A DNA stretch of 64,000 bases from contig NZ_JAATEM010000007.1 in NCBI RefSeq assembly GCF_012034205.1, forward strand, positions 1 to 64,000, written 5' to 3'. The translations under genes and the position numbers were made by a program. The notes under the pieces were generated by a model, which was given only the letters and a program-made list of their open reading frames with translations, did not search any database and had not been told where the DNA came from. This DNA comes from Streptomyces composti (GTDB taxonomy: Bacteria; Actinomycetota; Actinomycetes; Streptomycetales; Streptomycetaceae). Of this stretch, positions 8,421 to 17,104 are shown piece after piece. Position 1 is the first letter of the stretch. Each line of letters begins with the position of its first letter.

Positions 8421-9739
8421 GCACCGCCGCGCCCCGCACCGCAGGCCCGGACCACCTCTGGACGGTGGACGAGCACCTGGACGACATCCTCAGCACCGTC
8501 CGCCCGCTCGAACCCATCGAACTCAACCTCCTGGACGCACAGGGCTGCGTCCTGGTGGAGGACATCACGGTCCCGGTCTCCCTGCCCCCCTTCGACAACA
8601 GCTCGATGGACGGGTACGCGGTGCGGGTCGCGGACGTCGCGGGCGCCAGCGAGGCCTACCCGGCGGCCCTGGAGGTCGTCGGGGACGTCGCGGCCGGCCA
8701 GGCGGAGCCGCTGCACGTCGGCCCCGGCCAGGCCGCCCGCATCATGACCGGCGCCCCGCTGCCGCCCGGCGCGGAGACCGTCGTCCCCGTGGAGTGGACC
8801 GACGGCGGCCTGGGCGAGGGCCCCGCCACCGGCATGCGCGCCCGCAGCCTCGCCCCCGAGGCGGCCGCCGGCCAGGTGCTGGTCTACCGCCCGGCCGAGG
8901 CCGGCGCCCACGTCCGCGCCCAGGGCAGCGACGTGAAGGCCGGGGACCGTGCGCTCGAGGCCGGCACCGTGCTCGGCCCGCCGCAGATCTCCCTGCTCGC
9001 CGCCATCGGCCGCGGCACCGTCCGGGTGCGGCCCCGTCCGCGCGTGGTGGTCATGTCCACCGGCAGCGAACTCGTCCAGCCCGACGAGGAACTGCGGCCG
9101 GGTCAGATCTACGACTCCAACAGCTACGCCCTGACCGCCGCCGCCCGGGACGCCGGCGCCATCGCCTACCGGGTGGGCGCGGTCGCCGACGACGCCGACA
9201 CCCTGCGCGACGCCATCGAGGACCAGCTGGTCCGCGCCGACCTGATGGTCACCACCGGCGGGGTCAGCGTCGGCGCGTACGACGTGGTCAAGGAGGCCCT
9301 CTCCTACGCGGGCGACGAGGACGAGCCGGGCAGCGGCGTGGAGTTCCGCAGGCTCGCCATGCAGCCCGGCAAGCCGCAGGGCTTCGGCTCCATCGGCCCC
9401 GACCACACCCCGCTGCTGGCCCTTCCCGGCAACCCGGTGTCCTCCTACGTCTCCTTCGAGCTGTTCGTCCGGCCCGCCATCCGCACCCTCATGGGCCTGC
9501 CCGACGTGCACCGGCCCAGGACCCGGGCCACCCTCACCGCCGACGAGCCGCTGACCTCCCCCAAGGGCCGCCGCCAGTTCCTGCGCGGTCGCTACGCCGA
9601 CGGGAAGGTGACCCCGGTGGGCGGCGCCGGTTCCCATCTGGTGGCCGCGCTCGCCCGGGCCGACGCGCTGATCGTCGTTCCCGAGGACACCGAGTCCGTG
9701 GCGCCGGGCGCGGACGTCGAGGTGGTCCTGCTCGGCTGA
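8417..9739 (+). CDS. moeA: MoeA/gephyrin-like molybdopterin molybdotransferase
   Basis: MoeA inserts molybdate into adenylylated molybdopterin. The protein has 440 residues: the N-terminal MoeA domain with [14 protein letters not shown] (about residues 55-68), the MPT-binding domain with [20 protein letters not shown], the [15 protein letters not shown] motif (about 280) and a C-terminal beta-barrel domain IV. It starts at TTG 8417, overlapping the galU stop. Because it lies in the conserved galU-moeA-rimJ-membrane protein neighbourhood, it could be the actinobacterial gephyrin-like division protein Glp rather than, or as well as, a cofactor enzyme. The adjacent moaC and mogA favour at least some cofactor role. 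Confidence 0.93.
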   Translation: MSTAAPRTAGPDHLWTVDEHLDDILSTVRPLEPIELNLLDAQGCVLVEDITVPVSLPPFDNSSMDGYAVRVADVAGASEAYPAALEVVGDVAAGQAEPLHVGPGQAARIMTGAPLPPGAETVVPVEWTDGGLGEGPATGMRARSLAPEAAAGQVLVYRPAEAGAHVRAQGSDVKAGDRALEAGTVLGPPQISLLAAIGRGTVRVRPRPRVVVMSTGSELVQPDEELRPGQIYDSNSYALTAAARDAGAIAYRVGAVADDADTLRDAIEDQLVRADLMVTTGGVSVGAYDVVKEALSYAGDEDEPGSGVEFRRLAMQPGKPQGFGSIGPDHTPLLALPGNPVSSYVSFELFVRPAIRTLMGLPDVHRPRTRATLTADEPLTSPKGRRQFLRGRYADGKVTPVGGAGSHLVAALARADALIVVPEDTESVAPGADVEVVLLG

Positions 9740-9824
9740 CCGGCCCCGGCGCGCGGTACCGTGTCGCGCACAGCAGGCCCGCGCGCCGCACCGCGCCGGG
9801 CCCGGACCGGGAGCACCGAGCAGC

Positions 9825-10349
9825 ATGACTGTGCCATCCCGGGGGGAGACCCCCGGCACCGCCGAGCAGAAGAACGAGCGGCAGCGCCTCACCCACATCG
9901 ACGAGGCCGGCGCGGCCCGCATGGTCGACGTGTCCGGCAAGGACGTCACCGCGCGCACCGCCCGCGCCACCGGCCGCGTCCTCGTCTCGCCCCGCGTGAT
10001 CGAGTTGCTGCGCGGCGAGGGCGTGCCCAAGGGCGACGCACTGGCCACCGCGCGGATCGCGGGGATCATGGGAGCCAAGCGCACCCCCGATCTGATCCCG
10101 CTGTGCCACCCCCTTTCGCTGTCCGGTGTGAAACTGGACCTGACGGTCGCGGACGACGCGGTGGAGATCGCGGCCACCGTGCGGACCACGGACCGCACGG
10201 GCGTCGAGATGGAGGCGCTCACCGCGGTCTCGGTCGCCGCGCTCACCGTGATCGACATGGTCAAGGCGGTGGACAAGGAGGCGGTCATCACGGACGTGCG
10301 GGTCGAGGAGAAGACGGGCGGCAAGTCGGGCGACTGGAGCAGGGCATGA
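9825..10349 (+). CDS. moaC: Cyclic pyranopterin monophosphate synthase
   Basis: MoaC completes conversion of GTP-derived cyclic intermediate to cPMP in molybdenum cofactor synthesis. The 174-residue protein shows [29 protein letters not shown] near the N-terminus, the catalytic-region [16 protein letters not shown] (about residue 85) and [27 protein letters not shown] near the C-terminus. ATG at 9825 lies 85 bp after moeA. Its last bases overlap the start of mogA (ATGA), indicating coupling. Confidence 0.97.
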   Translation: MTVPSRGETPGTAEQKNERQRLTHIDEAGAARMVDVSGKDVTARTARATGRVLVSPRVIELLRGEGVPKGDALATARIAGIMGAKRTPDLIPLCHPLSLSGVKLDLTVADDAVEIAATVRTTDRTGVEMEALTAVSVAALTVIDMVKAVDKEAVITDVRVEEKTGGKSGDWSRA

Positions 10350-10939
10350 CCTATCGCGCGCTGGTGGTCACCGCTTCCAACCGCGCCGCGGCCGGGGTCT
10401 ACGAGGACCGGGGCGGGCCGCTGATCGCCGAGGGCCTCGGGCGGCTCGGCTTCCAGGTGGACGGCCCCCGGATCGTGCCGGACGGCGATCCGGTCGAGGC
10501 CGCGCTGCGCGCGGGCACCGACGCCGGGTACGACGTGATCGTCACCACCGGCGGCACCGGCATCTCGCCCACCGACCGGACCCCGGAGGCCACCCGCCGG
10601 GTGATCGACCGCGAGGTCCCCGGCATCGCCGAGGCCATCCGGGCACACGGCCGGGACAAGGTGCCGACGGCGGCGCTGTCGAGGGGGCTGGCCGGGGTCG
10701 CGGGCAGCACACTGATCGTGAACCTGCCCGGCTCCACCGGCGGCGTCAGGGACGGCCTGGCCGTCCTGGAGCCGCTGCTGCGGCACGCCGTCGACCAGCT
10801 GCGCGGCGGTGACCACGCAGGACCTCAGCTGCGCGGCGGTGACCACGCAGGACCTCAGCTGCGCGGCGGTGACCACGCAGGACCCGCGGCGCACAGCGGG
10901 AGCGCCGCCCCGGCCGGGGACAGCGGGGGTGCGACCTGA
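10346..10939 (+). CDS. mogA: MogA/MoaB-like molybdopterin adenylyltransferase with repeated C-terminal tail
   Basis: This MoCF-biosynthesis-fold protein would adenylylate molybdopterin before molybdate insertion. The MPT-binding signature [20 protein letters not shown] is at about residues 68-87, and [16 protein letters not shown] at about 130. ATG 10346 overlaps the moaC stop. The fold ends near residue 152. It is followed by three perfect 10-residue repeats ([10 protein letters not shown]) and a short Ala/Ser-rich end, making the protein 197 residues rather than the usual ~165. The tail comes from a 30-bp DNA duplication and is unlikely to be part of the active domain. Confidence 0.92.
   Translation: MTYRALVVTASNRAAAGVYEDRGGPLIAEGLGRLGFQVDGPRIVPDGDPVEAALRAGTDAGYDVIVTTGGTGISPTDRTPEATRRVIDREVPGIAEAIRAHGRDKVPTAALSRGLAGVAGSTLIVNLPGSTGGVRDGLAVLEPLLRHAVDQLRGGDHAGPQLRGGDHAGPQLRGGDHAGPAAHSGSAAPAGDSGGAT
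10796..10884. repeat. 30-bp tandem repeat, three copies, inside mogA
   Basis: The unit GCGCGGCGGTGACCACGCAG plus GACCTCAGCT occurs at 10801-10830 and 10831-10860 without a mismatch, and again at 10861-10884, with the preceding CAGCT at 10796 belonging to the array. Perfect identity means recent expansion. The 30-bp period keeps the frame and adds ten residues per copy. Confidence 0.95.
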
Positions 10940-10956
10940 ACCGGCCCTTCTGGCCC

Positions 10957-11592
10957 GTGGAGCTGGTGGACGGCGACATCGTCCTCCGGCCGATAAAGCT
11001 GCGTGACCAGCGGGCCTGGCGCGAGGTCAACCGGCGCAACCGGGACTGGCTGCGGCCCTGGGAGGCGACCATCCCGCCACCCACGCCCAACGGGCCGGTC
11101 GCGCACCGGCCGACCTACCGTCAGATGGTGCGCCATCTGCGGTCGGAGGCGAACGCGGGCCGGATGCTGCCGTTCGTGATCGAGTACCAGGGGCGGCTGG
11201 CCGGTCAGCTGACGGTCGCCGGGATCACCTGGGGGTCGATGTGCTCGGGGCACATCGGCTACTGGGTGGACGAGGCGGTGGCCGGGCGCGGGGTGATGCC
11301 GACGGCGGTGGCGCTGGCGGTGGACCACTGTTTCCGTACCGTGGGACTGCACCGGATCGAGGTCTGCATTCGCCCGGAGAACGGGCCCAGCCGGCGGGTC
11401 GTGGAGAAACTCGGATTCCGCGAGGAGGGGCTGCGTCCGCGATATCTGCACATCGACGGAGCATGGCGGGACCATCTCGTCTTCGCGCTCACCGCGGAGG
11501 AAGTGCCCGAGGGGCTGCTCAACCGCTGGCACCGGTCGCGGGCCCGCGCCGAGCGGCGTGACCCGGGGATCCGCCACCAACCGGGAAATTGA
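10957..11592 (+). CDS. RimJ-like GNAT N-acetyltransferase
   Basis: This is an acetyl-CoA-dependent acetyltransferase of the ribosomal-protein alanine acetyltransferase (RimJ/RimL) type, 211 residues. The acetyl-CoA site is seen as WVDEAVAGRGVMPTAVALAVDHCF. Further family features are LHRIEVCIRPENGPSRRVVEKLGFREEG and a C-terminal DGAWRDHLVFAL. GTG at 10957 has no good ribosome site; an in-frame CTG at 10936, which overlaps the mogA stop and follows a G-rich stretch, would add LNRPFWP and may be the real start. Its place between moeA and the SepX-like gene is conserved in actinobacteria. The acetylated substrate is unknown. Confidence 0.9.
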   Translation: MELVDGDIVLRPIKLRDQRAWREVNRRNRDWLRPWEATIPPPTPNGPVAHRPTYRQMVRHLRSEANAGRMLPFVIEYQGRLAGQLTVAGITWGSMCSGHIGYWVDEAVAGRGVMPTAVALAVDHCFRTVGLHRIEVCIRPENGPSRRVVEKLGFREEGLRPRYLHIDGAWRDHLVFALTAEEVPEGLLNRWHRSRARAERRDPGIRHQPGN

Positions 11593-11764
11593 ATAAACGT
11601 TCGAGATTGATCGGATGGCGACCGAGTGAAGGCGGAGAATTCCCGTCCCGGATGGTCCGCTGATCGCATCCGTCACAAGAAAAGTTCAAAATATCAGCCA
11701 GATCGTGCGACACACCGGCGGAATTGGCAGATGGCGTCATGCAAACCCCTCTACCGTGTGAGGT

Positions 11765-12973
11765 GTGAGCAGCAGCGGCCTCATCTACGCAGTCATCGTC
11801 GGGGCCTGGGCCGCCTACTTGGTGCCGATGTGGCTCCGTAGGCAGGACGAGCTCAACGAGGCTCGTCCGACGGAACGCTTCAGCACCGCCATCCGACTGC
11901 TGTCCGGACGGGCGGGCATGGAGCGCCGGTACGCCAAGGACCTGCGGGCGCGCTCCGCCGACGAGGGGGAGTACGACGCCCACGACCCGGACGCGGTCAC
12001 CGACTCGGTGGACGTCCGGGCCTTCGCCGTGTCCCAGACCCGACGCGAGGAACCCGTCCCGGAACCCGCCCCCGGGCCGGCCGTCGACCCCGAGGAGCCC
12101 ACCGTGCGGGTCCCCGCGGCCCGGCAGGAGCCGCCGGCCGAGCGGGCCGAGAGAGCCGAGCGCGCCGTGCGGGCGGCCCAGCGCGCCCAGAAGGCCCGTG
12201 CGGCGCAGGCCGCGGCGGCGCGGGCCCGGCGCTCCAAGGTGCTCGCGCGCCGCCGGCGCACCACCACGCTGCTCTTCCTCGCCTTCACCCTGGGCGCGAT
12301 CGTCGCGGCCGTCGGAGGGCTCGCCTTCCTGTGGGCGCCGGGCGTGCCCGCCGTGCTGCTCAGCGCGTACATCGCCTACCTCCGCTCCCAGGAGCGGCGC
12401 CGCTTCGCCTACCAGATGGACCGCAGGCAGGCCGAGGCCGCCGCCCGGCGCCTGCACGACCGCCGGCGCCGGACGCACCACCGCTCCGCGGCCGAGGAGG
12501 CCGAGGCCGCCGAACCGCAGGACGGCGTGCCCTCCGGCTCCGCCCCGGACCCCGGCCTGTCCGCGCTCGCCGCCGACCGGCGCGCACTGGTCGAGCAGAC
12601 CGACCACGCCGAGTGGGTCGACCAGCAGCGCGAGCGGCAGCGGCGCCCGGGGCAGGGCGACAGCTGGGACCCCGTCCCGGTGCCGCTGCCGACCTATGTG
12701 ACGGCACCGGTCGCCCCGCGCGCCACCAGCGACGTGGACCTGGGCGCACCGGACACCTGGAGTTCGGCCCGCTCCAGCGCGGTCGCCCCGGAGGAGGCGC
12801 CGGCCGCCGAGCCCACCGTGCCGGAGCCGGCCGAACCCGCCGAGCAGCAGGACGCCGGCCCGCGCAGCGACGTCCGCCGTGCCGCCTCGGCCCGCCGCGC
12901 CCGCGAGCGCGGACGCACCCCGCTCTTCGATCAGTACGAGGACGGGGAGCACCGCAGGGCCGCCAACGAGTAG
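11765..12973 (+). CDS. sepX: SepX/GLPR-like division membrane protein
   Basis: The 402-residue protein has a membrane helix at the very N-terminus (about 4-21: LIYAVIVGAWAAYLVPMWL) and a helix pair at about 168-207. A charged, Pro/Glu/Ala-rich cytoplasmic segment separates them, and a long disordered basic and acidic tail follows. This layout, and the position after galU-moeA-rimJ, match the actinobacterial family of Streptomyces SepX and Corynebacterium GLPR, membrane proteins that help place or stabilise the FtsZ ring. The assignment is from memory and gene order. GTG 11765 lies about 7 bp after a TACCGT -10-like sequence, so the message may be leaderless. Confidence 0.72.
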   Translation: MSSSGLIYAVIVGAWAAYLVPMWLRRQDELNEARPTERFSTAIRLLSGRAGMERRYAKDLRARSADEGEYDAHDPDAVTDSVDVRAFAVSQTRREEPVPEPAPGPAVDPEEPTVRVPAARQEPPAERAERAERAVRAAQRAQKARAAQAAAARARRSKVLARRRRTTTLLFLAFTLGAIVAAVGGLAFLWAPGVPAVLLSAYIAYLRSQERRRFAYQMDRRQAEAAARRLHDRRRRTHHRSAAEEAEAAEPQDGVPSGSAPDPGLSALAADRRALVEQTDHAEWVDQQRERQRRPGQGDSWDPVPVPLPTYVTAPVAPRATSDVDLGAPDTWSSARSSAVAPEEAPAAEPTVPEPAEPAEQQDAGPRSDVRRAASARRARERGRTPLFDQYEDGEHRRAANE

Positions 12974-13065
12974 CCCGCCGCCCCTCCCTCGCGGCCACCC
13001 CGGCCACCTCGGACAACGGATTTTTGAGCACCCCGGCGGGGATGCTAAAGTTTCACTCGTTGCAA

Positions 13066-13139
13066 GGGCCTGTGGCGCAGTCCGGTAGCGCACCTCGTTC
13101 GCATCGAGGGGGCCAGGGGTTCAAATCCCCTCAGGTCCA
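13066..13139 (+). tRNA. tRNA-Ala (anticodon CGC)
   Basis: The cloverleaf is complete: acceptor GGGCCTG pairs with CAGGTCC (one G-T pair), D-stem GCGC/GCGC, anticodon stem CCTCG/CGAGG with loop TTCGCAT (anticodon CGC, reading GCG), a five-base variable loop, and T-arm AGGGG/CCCCT with TTCAAAT. CCA is not encoded. Confidence 0.97.
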
Positions 13140-13148
13140 CGCACATCG

Positions 13149-13179
13149 GAACCCCGGTTGGTGATACCAGCCGGGGTTC
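13149..13179 (+). terminator. Terminator after the tRNA
   Basis: GAACCCCGGTTGG and CCAGCCGGGGTTC form a 13-bp stem with one G-T pair around a TGATA loop, followed by TTT. It lies 9 bp after the tRNA and ends its transcript. Confidence 0.9.
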
Positions 13180-13350
13180 TTTCGTGCTCGTCACGGCCTG
13201 GACCCGGTCGCGTCCAGCAGATCGGCCTTGTCGGGGGCGGAAGCCCGGGAGCCCGCCGAAGGCGATGGGGCCTCAGACGGGCGGAGACCGTCGCCACCGC
13301 CGGTCCGCCTGGTGACTGTGGCACCAGGCGGCGCCCGGGTGCGTCCCGGC

Positions 13351-13842
13351 CTAAGTTCCCGGCTGCTGGAGGAGCTTGGCGTAGCAGCGGCTTTCCTTGT
13401 GGAAGCGGTAGTAGCCGAAGGGCTCGCAGGGCTCGTAGCCGCTGGAGGTGTAGAGGGCGATGGCCTCGGGCTGCTTGGTGCCGGTCTCCAGGACCATGCG
13501 GACGCGGCCGGCCGCGCGGGCGTCCTCCTCCAGGACGGCCAGGATGCGGCGGGCCAGGCCGCGGCCGCGCATCTGCTCGATGACGTACATCCGCTTCAGC
13601 TCCGCGTCGCCGTCGCGGTTGCCCTCGTCGTTGGCGTCCCGTGCGCGCCAGCCGCCGGAGGCGACCGGGGTGCCGTTCTCGTCGTAGGCGAGCAGGTAGA
13701 GGCCGTTCGGGGGCGTGAAGTCCGCGGGGTCCAGGGGCGTGGCGTCGCCGCCGTCGCCGTAGCGGACGTGGTACTCGGCCTGCACCTCGTCGTTGAGCTT
13801 GACGGCGTCGGGGTGGTCGAAGGGAACCCGGCGGATGTCCAT
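13351..13842 (-). CDS. GNAT family N-acetyltransferase
   Basis: The 163-residue protein is a single GNAT domain. Acetyl-CoA binding is shown by ELKRMYVIEQMRGRGLARRIL (R/QxxGxG/A motif, about residues 92-112). ETGTKQPEAIALYTSSGYEP fits the later strand and helix. The N-terminal half contains a variable acceptor region. It is transcribed toward the tRNA and divergent from the exonuclease gene with a gap of about 70 bp. The substrate cannot be read from the sequence; small-molecule acetyltransferases of this kind are abundant in Streptomyces. Confidence 0.88.
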   Translation of the reverse strand: MDIRRVPFDHPDAVKLNDEVQAEYHVRYGDGGDATPLDPADFTPPNGLYLLAYDENGTPVASGGWRARDANDEGNRDGDAELKRMYVIEQMRGRGLARRILAVLEEDARAAGRVRMVLETGTKQPEAIALYTSSGYEPCEPFGYYRFHKESRCYAKLLQQPGT

Positions 13843-13911
13843 ACTGAGTACCGTAAATCAATCCATCAGGCGGAGGACGGGACCCGTCCAGTGTGCCGGT
13901 ATCGTGCCGGG

Positions 13912-14715
13912 GTGTTCACTGTGACCTCCGTCAATGTCAACGGGTTGCGCGCCGCCGCGAGGAAGGGCTTCGTGGAGTGGCTGGCTGCGACCGACGCCGA
14001 TGTGCTCTGCCTGCAGGAGGTGCGCGCGGAGCCCGGGCAGCTGCCGGACGAGGTCCGGGAGCCCGAGGGCTGGCACGTGGTGCATGCTCCGTCCGCCGCG
14101 AAGGGGCGGGCCGGGGTGTCGCTGTACAGCCGGCGGGAACCGGACCGGGTGCGGGTCGGATTCGGGTCGGCCGAGTTCGACGGCAGCGGGCGGTACGTGG
14201 AGATGGACCTGCCGGGGGTGACGGTGGCCTCGCTGTACCTGCCCTCCGGTGAGGTGGGGACCGCGCGGCAGGACGAGAAGATGCGGTTCCTCGGGGAGTT
14301 CCTGGCGCATCTCAAGGCGCTGCGCGAGCGGGCCGCGGCCGGCGGGCGCGAGGTGCTGGTCTGCGGGGACTGGAACATCGCCCACCAGAAGGCCGACCTG
14401 AAGAACTGGCGGGGAAACACCAGGAACTCCGGCTTCCTGCCGGAGGAACGGGAGTGGCTGTCGCGGGTGTTCGACGCGGCCGACGGCGGTTACGTGGACG
14501 TCGTGCGGGCGCTGCATCCGGATGTGGAGGGGCCGTACACCTGGTGGTCCTACCGGGGGCGGGCCTTCGACAACGACACGGGGTGGAGGATCGACTACCA
14601 CGCCGCCACGCCAGGGCTCGCACAGCGGGCGGTGAAGGCGTACGTGGAGCGGGCGGCCTCGCACGCGGAGCGCTGGTCGGACCATGCGCCGGTGACCGTC
14701 GTCTACGACCAGTAG
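13912..14715 (+). CDS. xthA: Exodeoxyribonuclease III
   Basis: This AP endonuclease and 3'-5' exonuclease acts in base-excision repair. The 267-residue protein carries the endonuclease/exonuclease/phosphatase fold: SVNVNGLRAA (Asn) near the N-terminus, LQEVRA (metal-binding Glu), CGDWNIAH (Asp/Asn catalytic loop, about 150), IDYHAATPGLA (about 225), and the final SDHAPV (Asp-His). GTG at 13912 follows a GCCGGG stretch; a second GTG at 13921 is possible. It sits divergent from the GNAT gene and convergent with the MerR gene. Confidence 0.94.
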   Translation: MFTVTSVNVNGLRAAARKGFVEWLAATDADVLCLQEVRAEPGQLPDEVREPEGWHVVHAPSAAKGRAGVSLYSRREPDRVRVGFGSAEFDGSGRYVEMDLPGVTVASLYLPSGEVGTARQDEKMRFLGEFLAHLKALRERAAAGGREVLVCGDWNIAHQKADLKNWRGNTRNSGFLPEEREWLSRVFDAADGGYVDVVRALHPDVEGPYTWWSYRGRAFDNDTGWRIDYHAATPGLAQRAVKAYVERAASHAERWSDHAPVTVVYDQ

Positions 14716-14722
14716 GCCGGGT

Positions 14723-15436
14723 TCAGGGCTCTTCCGTCCCGGCGGCCTTCCCGTCCGTCTCGTCAGTGCCCTCGTGCTGCTTGCGCAGCCGGCGGTCCAG
14801 GGCGAGGGAGAGTTCCGCGTCCACCACGCTGCGGGCCAGGGGGCGCAGGCGGTGCAGGGCCTCCTCGGGGGCGTGACGCAGGATCAGGTCCGCGAAGAGG
14901 TCGGCGAGGGTGTCGGCGTGGGTGCGGACCTCCTTGCCGGCGCGCAGCACCTCCGCGAGCGGGATGCCCTCGCGGACCAGGGCGGTGGAGACGTCCAGCA
15001 GGCGGCGGCTGATGTGGACGATCTGCTGGCCGTCGGTGCCGAGGTAGCCGAGGTCCATCGCCGCGGCCAGGTTCTCCGGGGTGTCCTGGCCGGCGAAGCG
15101 GTCGGCCAGCTCCTCGGGGGTGAGACGTACCGGGGTCTCGTCGGTGGGTGGTTCCATGCCGAGCAGCTCGCCGACGTCCCGGCCGTGGTCGAAGGCCTCG
15201 GCCAGCTCGGCTATGCCACTGAGGGTGTGTCCGCGCTCGAGGAGGGCGGTGATGGTGCGCAGCCGCGCCAGGTGGTGGTCGTCGTACCAGGCGATCCGGC
15301 CCTCGCGGCGGGGCGGCGGGATGAGCTTGCGTTCGCGGTAGAAGCGCAGGGTCCGCACGCTGATGCCGGCCAGCCGCGCCAGCTCGTCCATGCGGTACTC
15401 GCGCCGTTCCCCGGATGCCTTCTCGCCCTCTGCCAC
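14723..15436 (-). CDS. MerR family transcriptional regulator
   Basis: The N-terminal winged helix is clear: MDELARLAGISVRTLRFYRERKLIPPPRREGRIAWYDDHHLARLRTI. A coiled dimerisation helix follows (ALLERGHTLSGIAELAEAF), then a ~150-residue C-terminal region without the metal-binding cysteines of MerR proper, so the effector is probably organic. Length is 237 residues. It is divergent from the monooxygenase/hydrolase/SDR operon. With palindromes filling the shared promoter region, it is the best candidate for that operon's regulator. GTG at 15436 has a weak ribosome site; ATG at 15391 is an alternative start. Confidence 0.9.
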   Translation of the reverse strand: MAEGEKASGERREYRMDELARLAGISVRTLRFYRERKLIPPPRREGRIAWYDDHHLARLRTITALLERGHTLSGIAELAEAFDHGRDVGELLGMEPPTDETPVRLTPEELADRFAGQDTPENLAAAMDLGYLGTDGQQIVHISRRLLDVSTALVREGIPLAEVLRAGKEVRTHADTLADLFADLILRHAPEEALHRLRPLARSVVDAELSLALDRRLRKQHEGTDETDGKAAGTEEP

Positions 15437-15453
15437 GTCAGAAGCCTAGGGCG

Positions 15454-15538
15454 TACCGCCGGTAACTTTCCTCGCCGACCCCCTACCCATGAGTAGGCGG
15501 CTGCTCTACTCTCCCCATCGTGCCAGTGTTCACTGGCA
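15454..15538. promoter_or_regulatory. Divergent promoter region with three palindromes
   Basis: Between the MerR gene and the monooxygenase gene are TACCG-C-CGGTA (15454-15464), CCTAC...GTAGG (15482-15497), and a perfect 18-bp palindrome TGCCAGTGTTCACTGGCA (15521-15538) about 30 bp before the monooxygenase ATG. MerR proteins usually bind such dyads inside the promoter spacer; which one is used cannot be told from sequence alone. Confidence 0.55.
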
Positions 15539-15568
15539 GAGTTCTGAGCGATGCGTGGAGGCTTCGGG

Positions 15569-17104
15569 ATGGCCGAGCACGAGCACGAGCATGTACGGGT
15601 CGCGGTGGTCGGGTCCGGGTTCGGCGGGCTGGGCGCCGCCGTCCGGCTGCGGCGCGAGGGGATCACCGACTTCGTCGTCCTGGAGCGGGCGAGCAGCGTG
15701 GGCGGGACATGGCGGGACAACAGCTACCCCGGCTGTGCCTGCGACGTCCCCTCGCACCTGTACTCGTTCTCCTTCGCACCCAACCCCGACTGGCCGCGCT
15801 CCTTCTCCGGGCAGGAGCACATCCGCGCCTACCTGGAGCGGGTCACCGACACCTTCGGGCTGCGCCCCCACATCCGCTTCGACTCGGAGGTGAAGCGGAT
15901 GGTGTGGGACACCGAGCGGCTGCGGTGGGACATCGAGACCAGCAGCGGCAGCCTCAGTGCCGACGTCGTCGTCTCCGCCACCGGCCCGCTCTCCGACCCG
16001 AAGATCCCGGACATCCCGGGGCTCGACACCTTCCCCGGCAAGGTCTTCCACTCCGCCCGCTGGGACCACGACTACGACCTGCGCGGCAAGCGGGTCGCCA
16101 TGATCGGCACCGGCGCCTCCGCCATCCAGATCGTGCCGTCCATCCAGCCGGAGGTCTCCCGGCTCACCCTCTTCCAGCGCACCCCGGCCTGGGTGCTGCC
16201 GCGCGTCGACCGGAGCATCAGCGCCGCCGAACGCGCCCTGCACCGCGCCCTGCCCTTCACCGCCCAGCTGCGCCGCGGGCTGCTGTGGGGCGTGCGCGAG
16301 CTGCAGGTCCAGGCGTTCACCAAGCACCCCAATGAGCTGGGCCTGGTGGAGGCGCTGGCCAAGCGCCACATGGCCCGCGCCATCAAGGACCCGGAGCTGC
16401 GCGCCAAGCTCACTCCGGACTACCGCATCGGCTGCAAGCGGATCCTGCTGTCCAGCACCTACTATCCGGCGCTCGCCCAGCCCAATGTCGACGTCGTCGC
16501 CGGCGGCCTGAGCGAGGTGCGCGGCTCGACCGTGGTGGCCGCCGACGGCACCGAGGCGGAGGTCGACGCGATCATCTTCGGCACCGGCTTCCACGTCACC
16601 GACATGCCCATCGCCGAGCGGGTCGTGGGCGCCGAGGGCAAGACCCTCGCCGAGGCCTGGAAGGACGGGATGCAGGCGCTGCGCGGAGCATCCGCCTCCG
16701 GCTTCCCCAACTGGATGACGATCATCGGGCCCAACACCGGTCTGGGGAACTCCTCCATGATCCTGATGATCGAGTCCCAGCTGAACTACATGGCCGACTA
16801 CCTCCGCCAGCTGGACGTCCTCGGCGGCCGCGCCGCCCTCGACGCCCGCCCCAGCGCCGTGCGCGCCTGGAACCACCGCGTCCAGCAGCGCATGAAGCGC
16901 ACCGTGTGGAACACCGGCGGCTGCACCAGCTGGTACCTCGACGCCAACGGGCGCAACACCACCATCTGGCCCGGCACCACCTACGAGTTCCGGCGCGAGA
17001 CCCGGCGGGTGGACCTCGCCGAGTACGCCGTCCTGCGCCCGCCCGCCAAGGACGCGCCCGCCGGCCCGCAGCAGGCCGCGGAGAACGCCGAGGTGAGCGC
17101 ATGA
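15569..17104 (+). CDS. FAD-dependent (Baeyer-Villiger-type) monooxygenase
   Basis: The protein has 511 residues. The FAD-binding motif VVGSGFGGLGAAVRL is near residue 12, the BVMO fingerprint FPGKVFHSARWD (FxGxxxHxxxW) at about 155-166, and the NADPH motif MIGTGASAIQIVP at about 177. GTGFHVTDMP completes the pattern. I chose ATG 15569 because GGAGG lies 8 bp before it; ATG 15551 has no such site. Its stop overlaps the next start (ATGA). It is the first gene of a three-gene operon with an alpha/beta hydrolase and an SDR. The set looks suited to oxidising a ketone to an ester, hydrolysing it and oxidising or reducing the alcohol; the substrate is unknown. Confidence 0.92.
   Translation: MAEHEHEHVRVAVVGSGFGGLGAAVRLRREGITDFVVLERASSVGGTWRDNSYPGCACDVPSHLYSFSFAPNPDWPRSFSGQEHIRAYLERVTDTFGLRPHIRFDSEVKRMVWDTERLRWDIETSSGSLSADVVVSATGPLSDPKIPDIPGLDTFPGKVFHSARWDHDYDLRGKRVAMIGTGASAIQIVPSIQPEVSRLTLFQRTPAWVLPRVDRSISAAERALHRALPFTAQLRRGLLWGVRELQVQAFTKHPNELGLVEALAKRHMARAIKDPELRAKLTPDYRIGCKRILLSSTYYPALAQPNVDVVAGGLSEVRGSTVVAADGTEAEVDAIIFGTGFHVTDMPIAERVVGAEGKTLAEAWKDGMQALRGASASGFPNWMTIIGPNTGLGNSSMILMIESQLNYMADYLRQLDVLGGRAALDARPSAVRAWNHRVQQRMKRTVWNTGGCTSWYLDANGRNTTIWPGTTYEFRRETRRVDLAEYAVLRPPAKDAPAGPQQAAENAEVSA

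Noticed and set aside
10796..10884. CRISPR-like repeats
   Set aside because: The units are directly adjacent without spacers and lie in frame inside mogA; no cas genes are present in the window.
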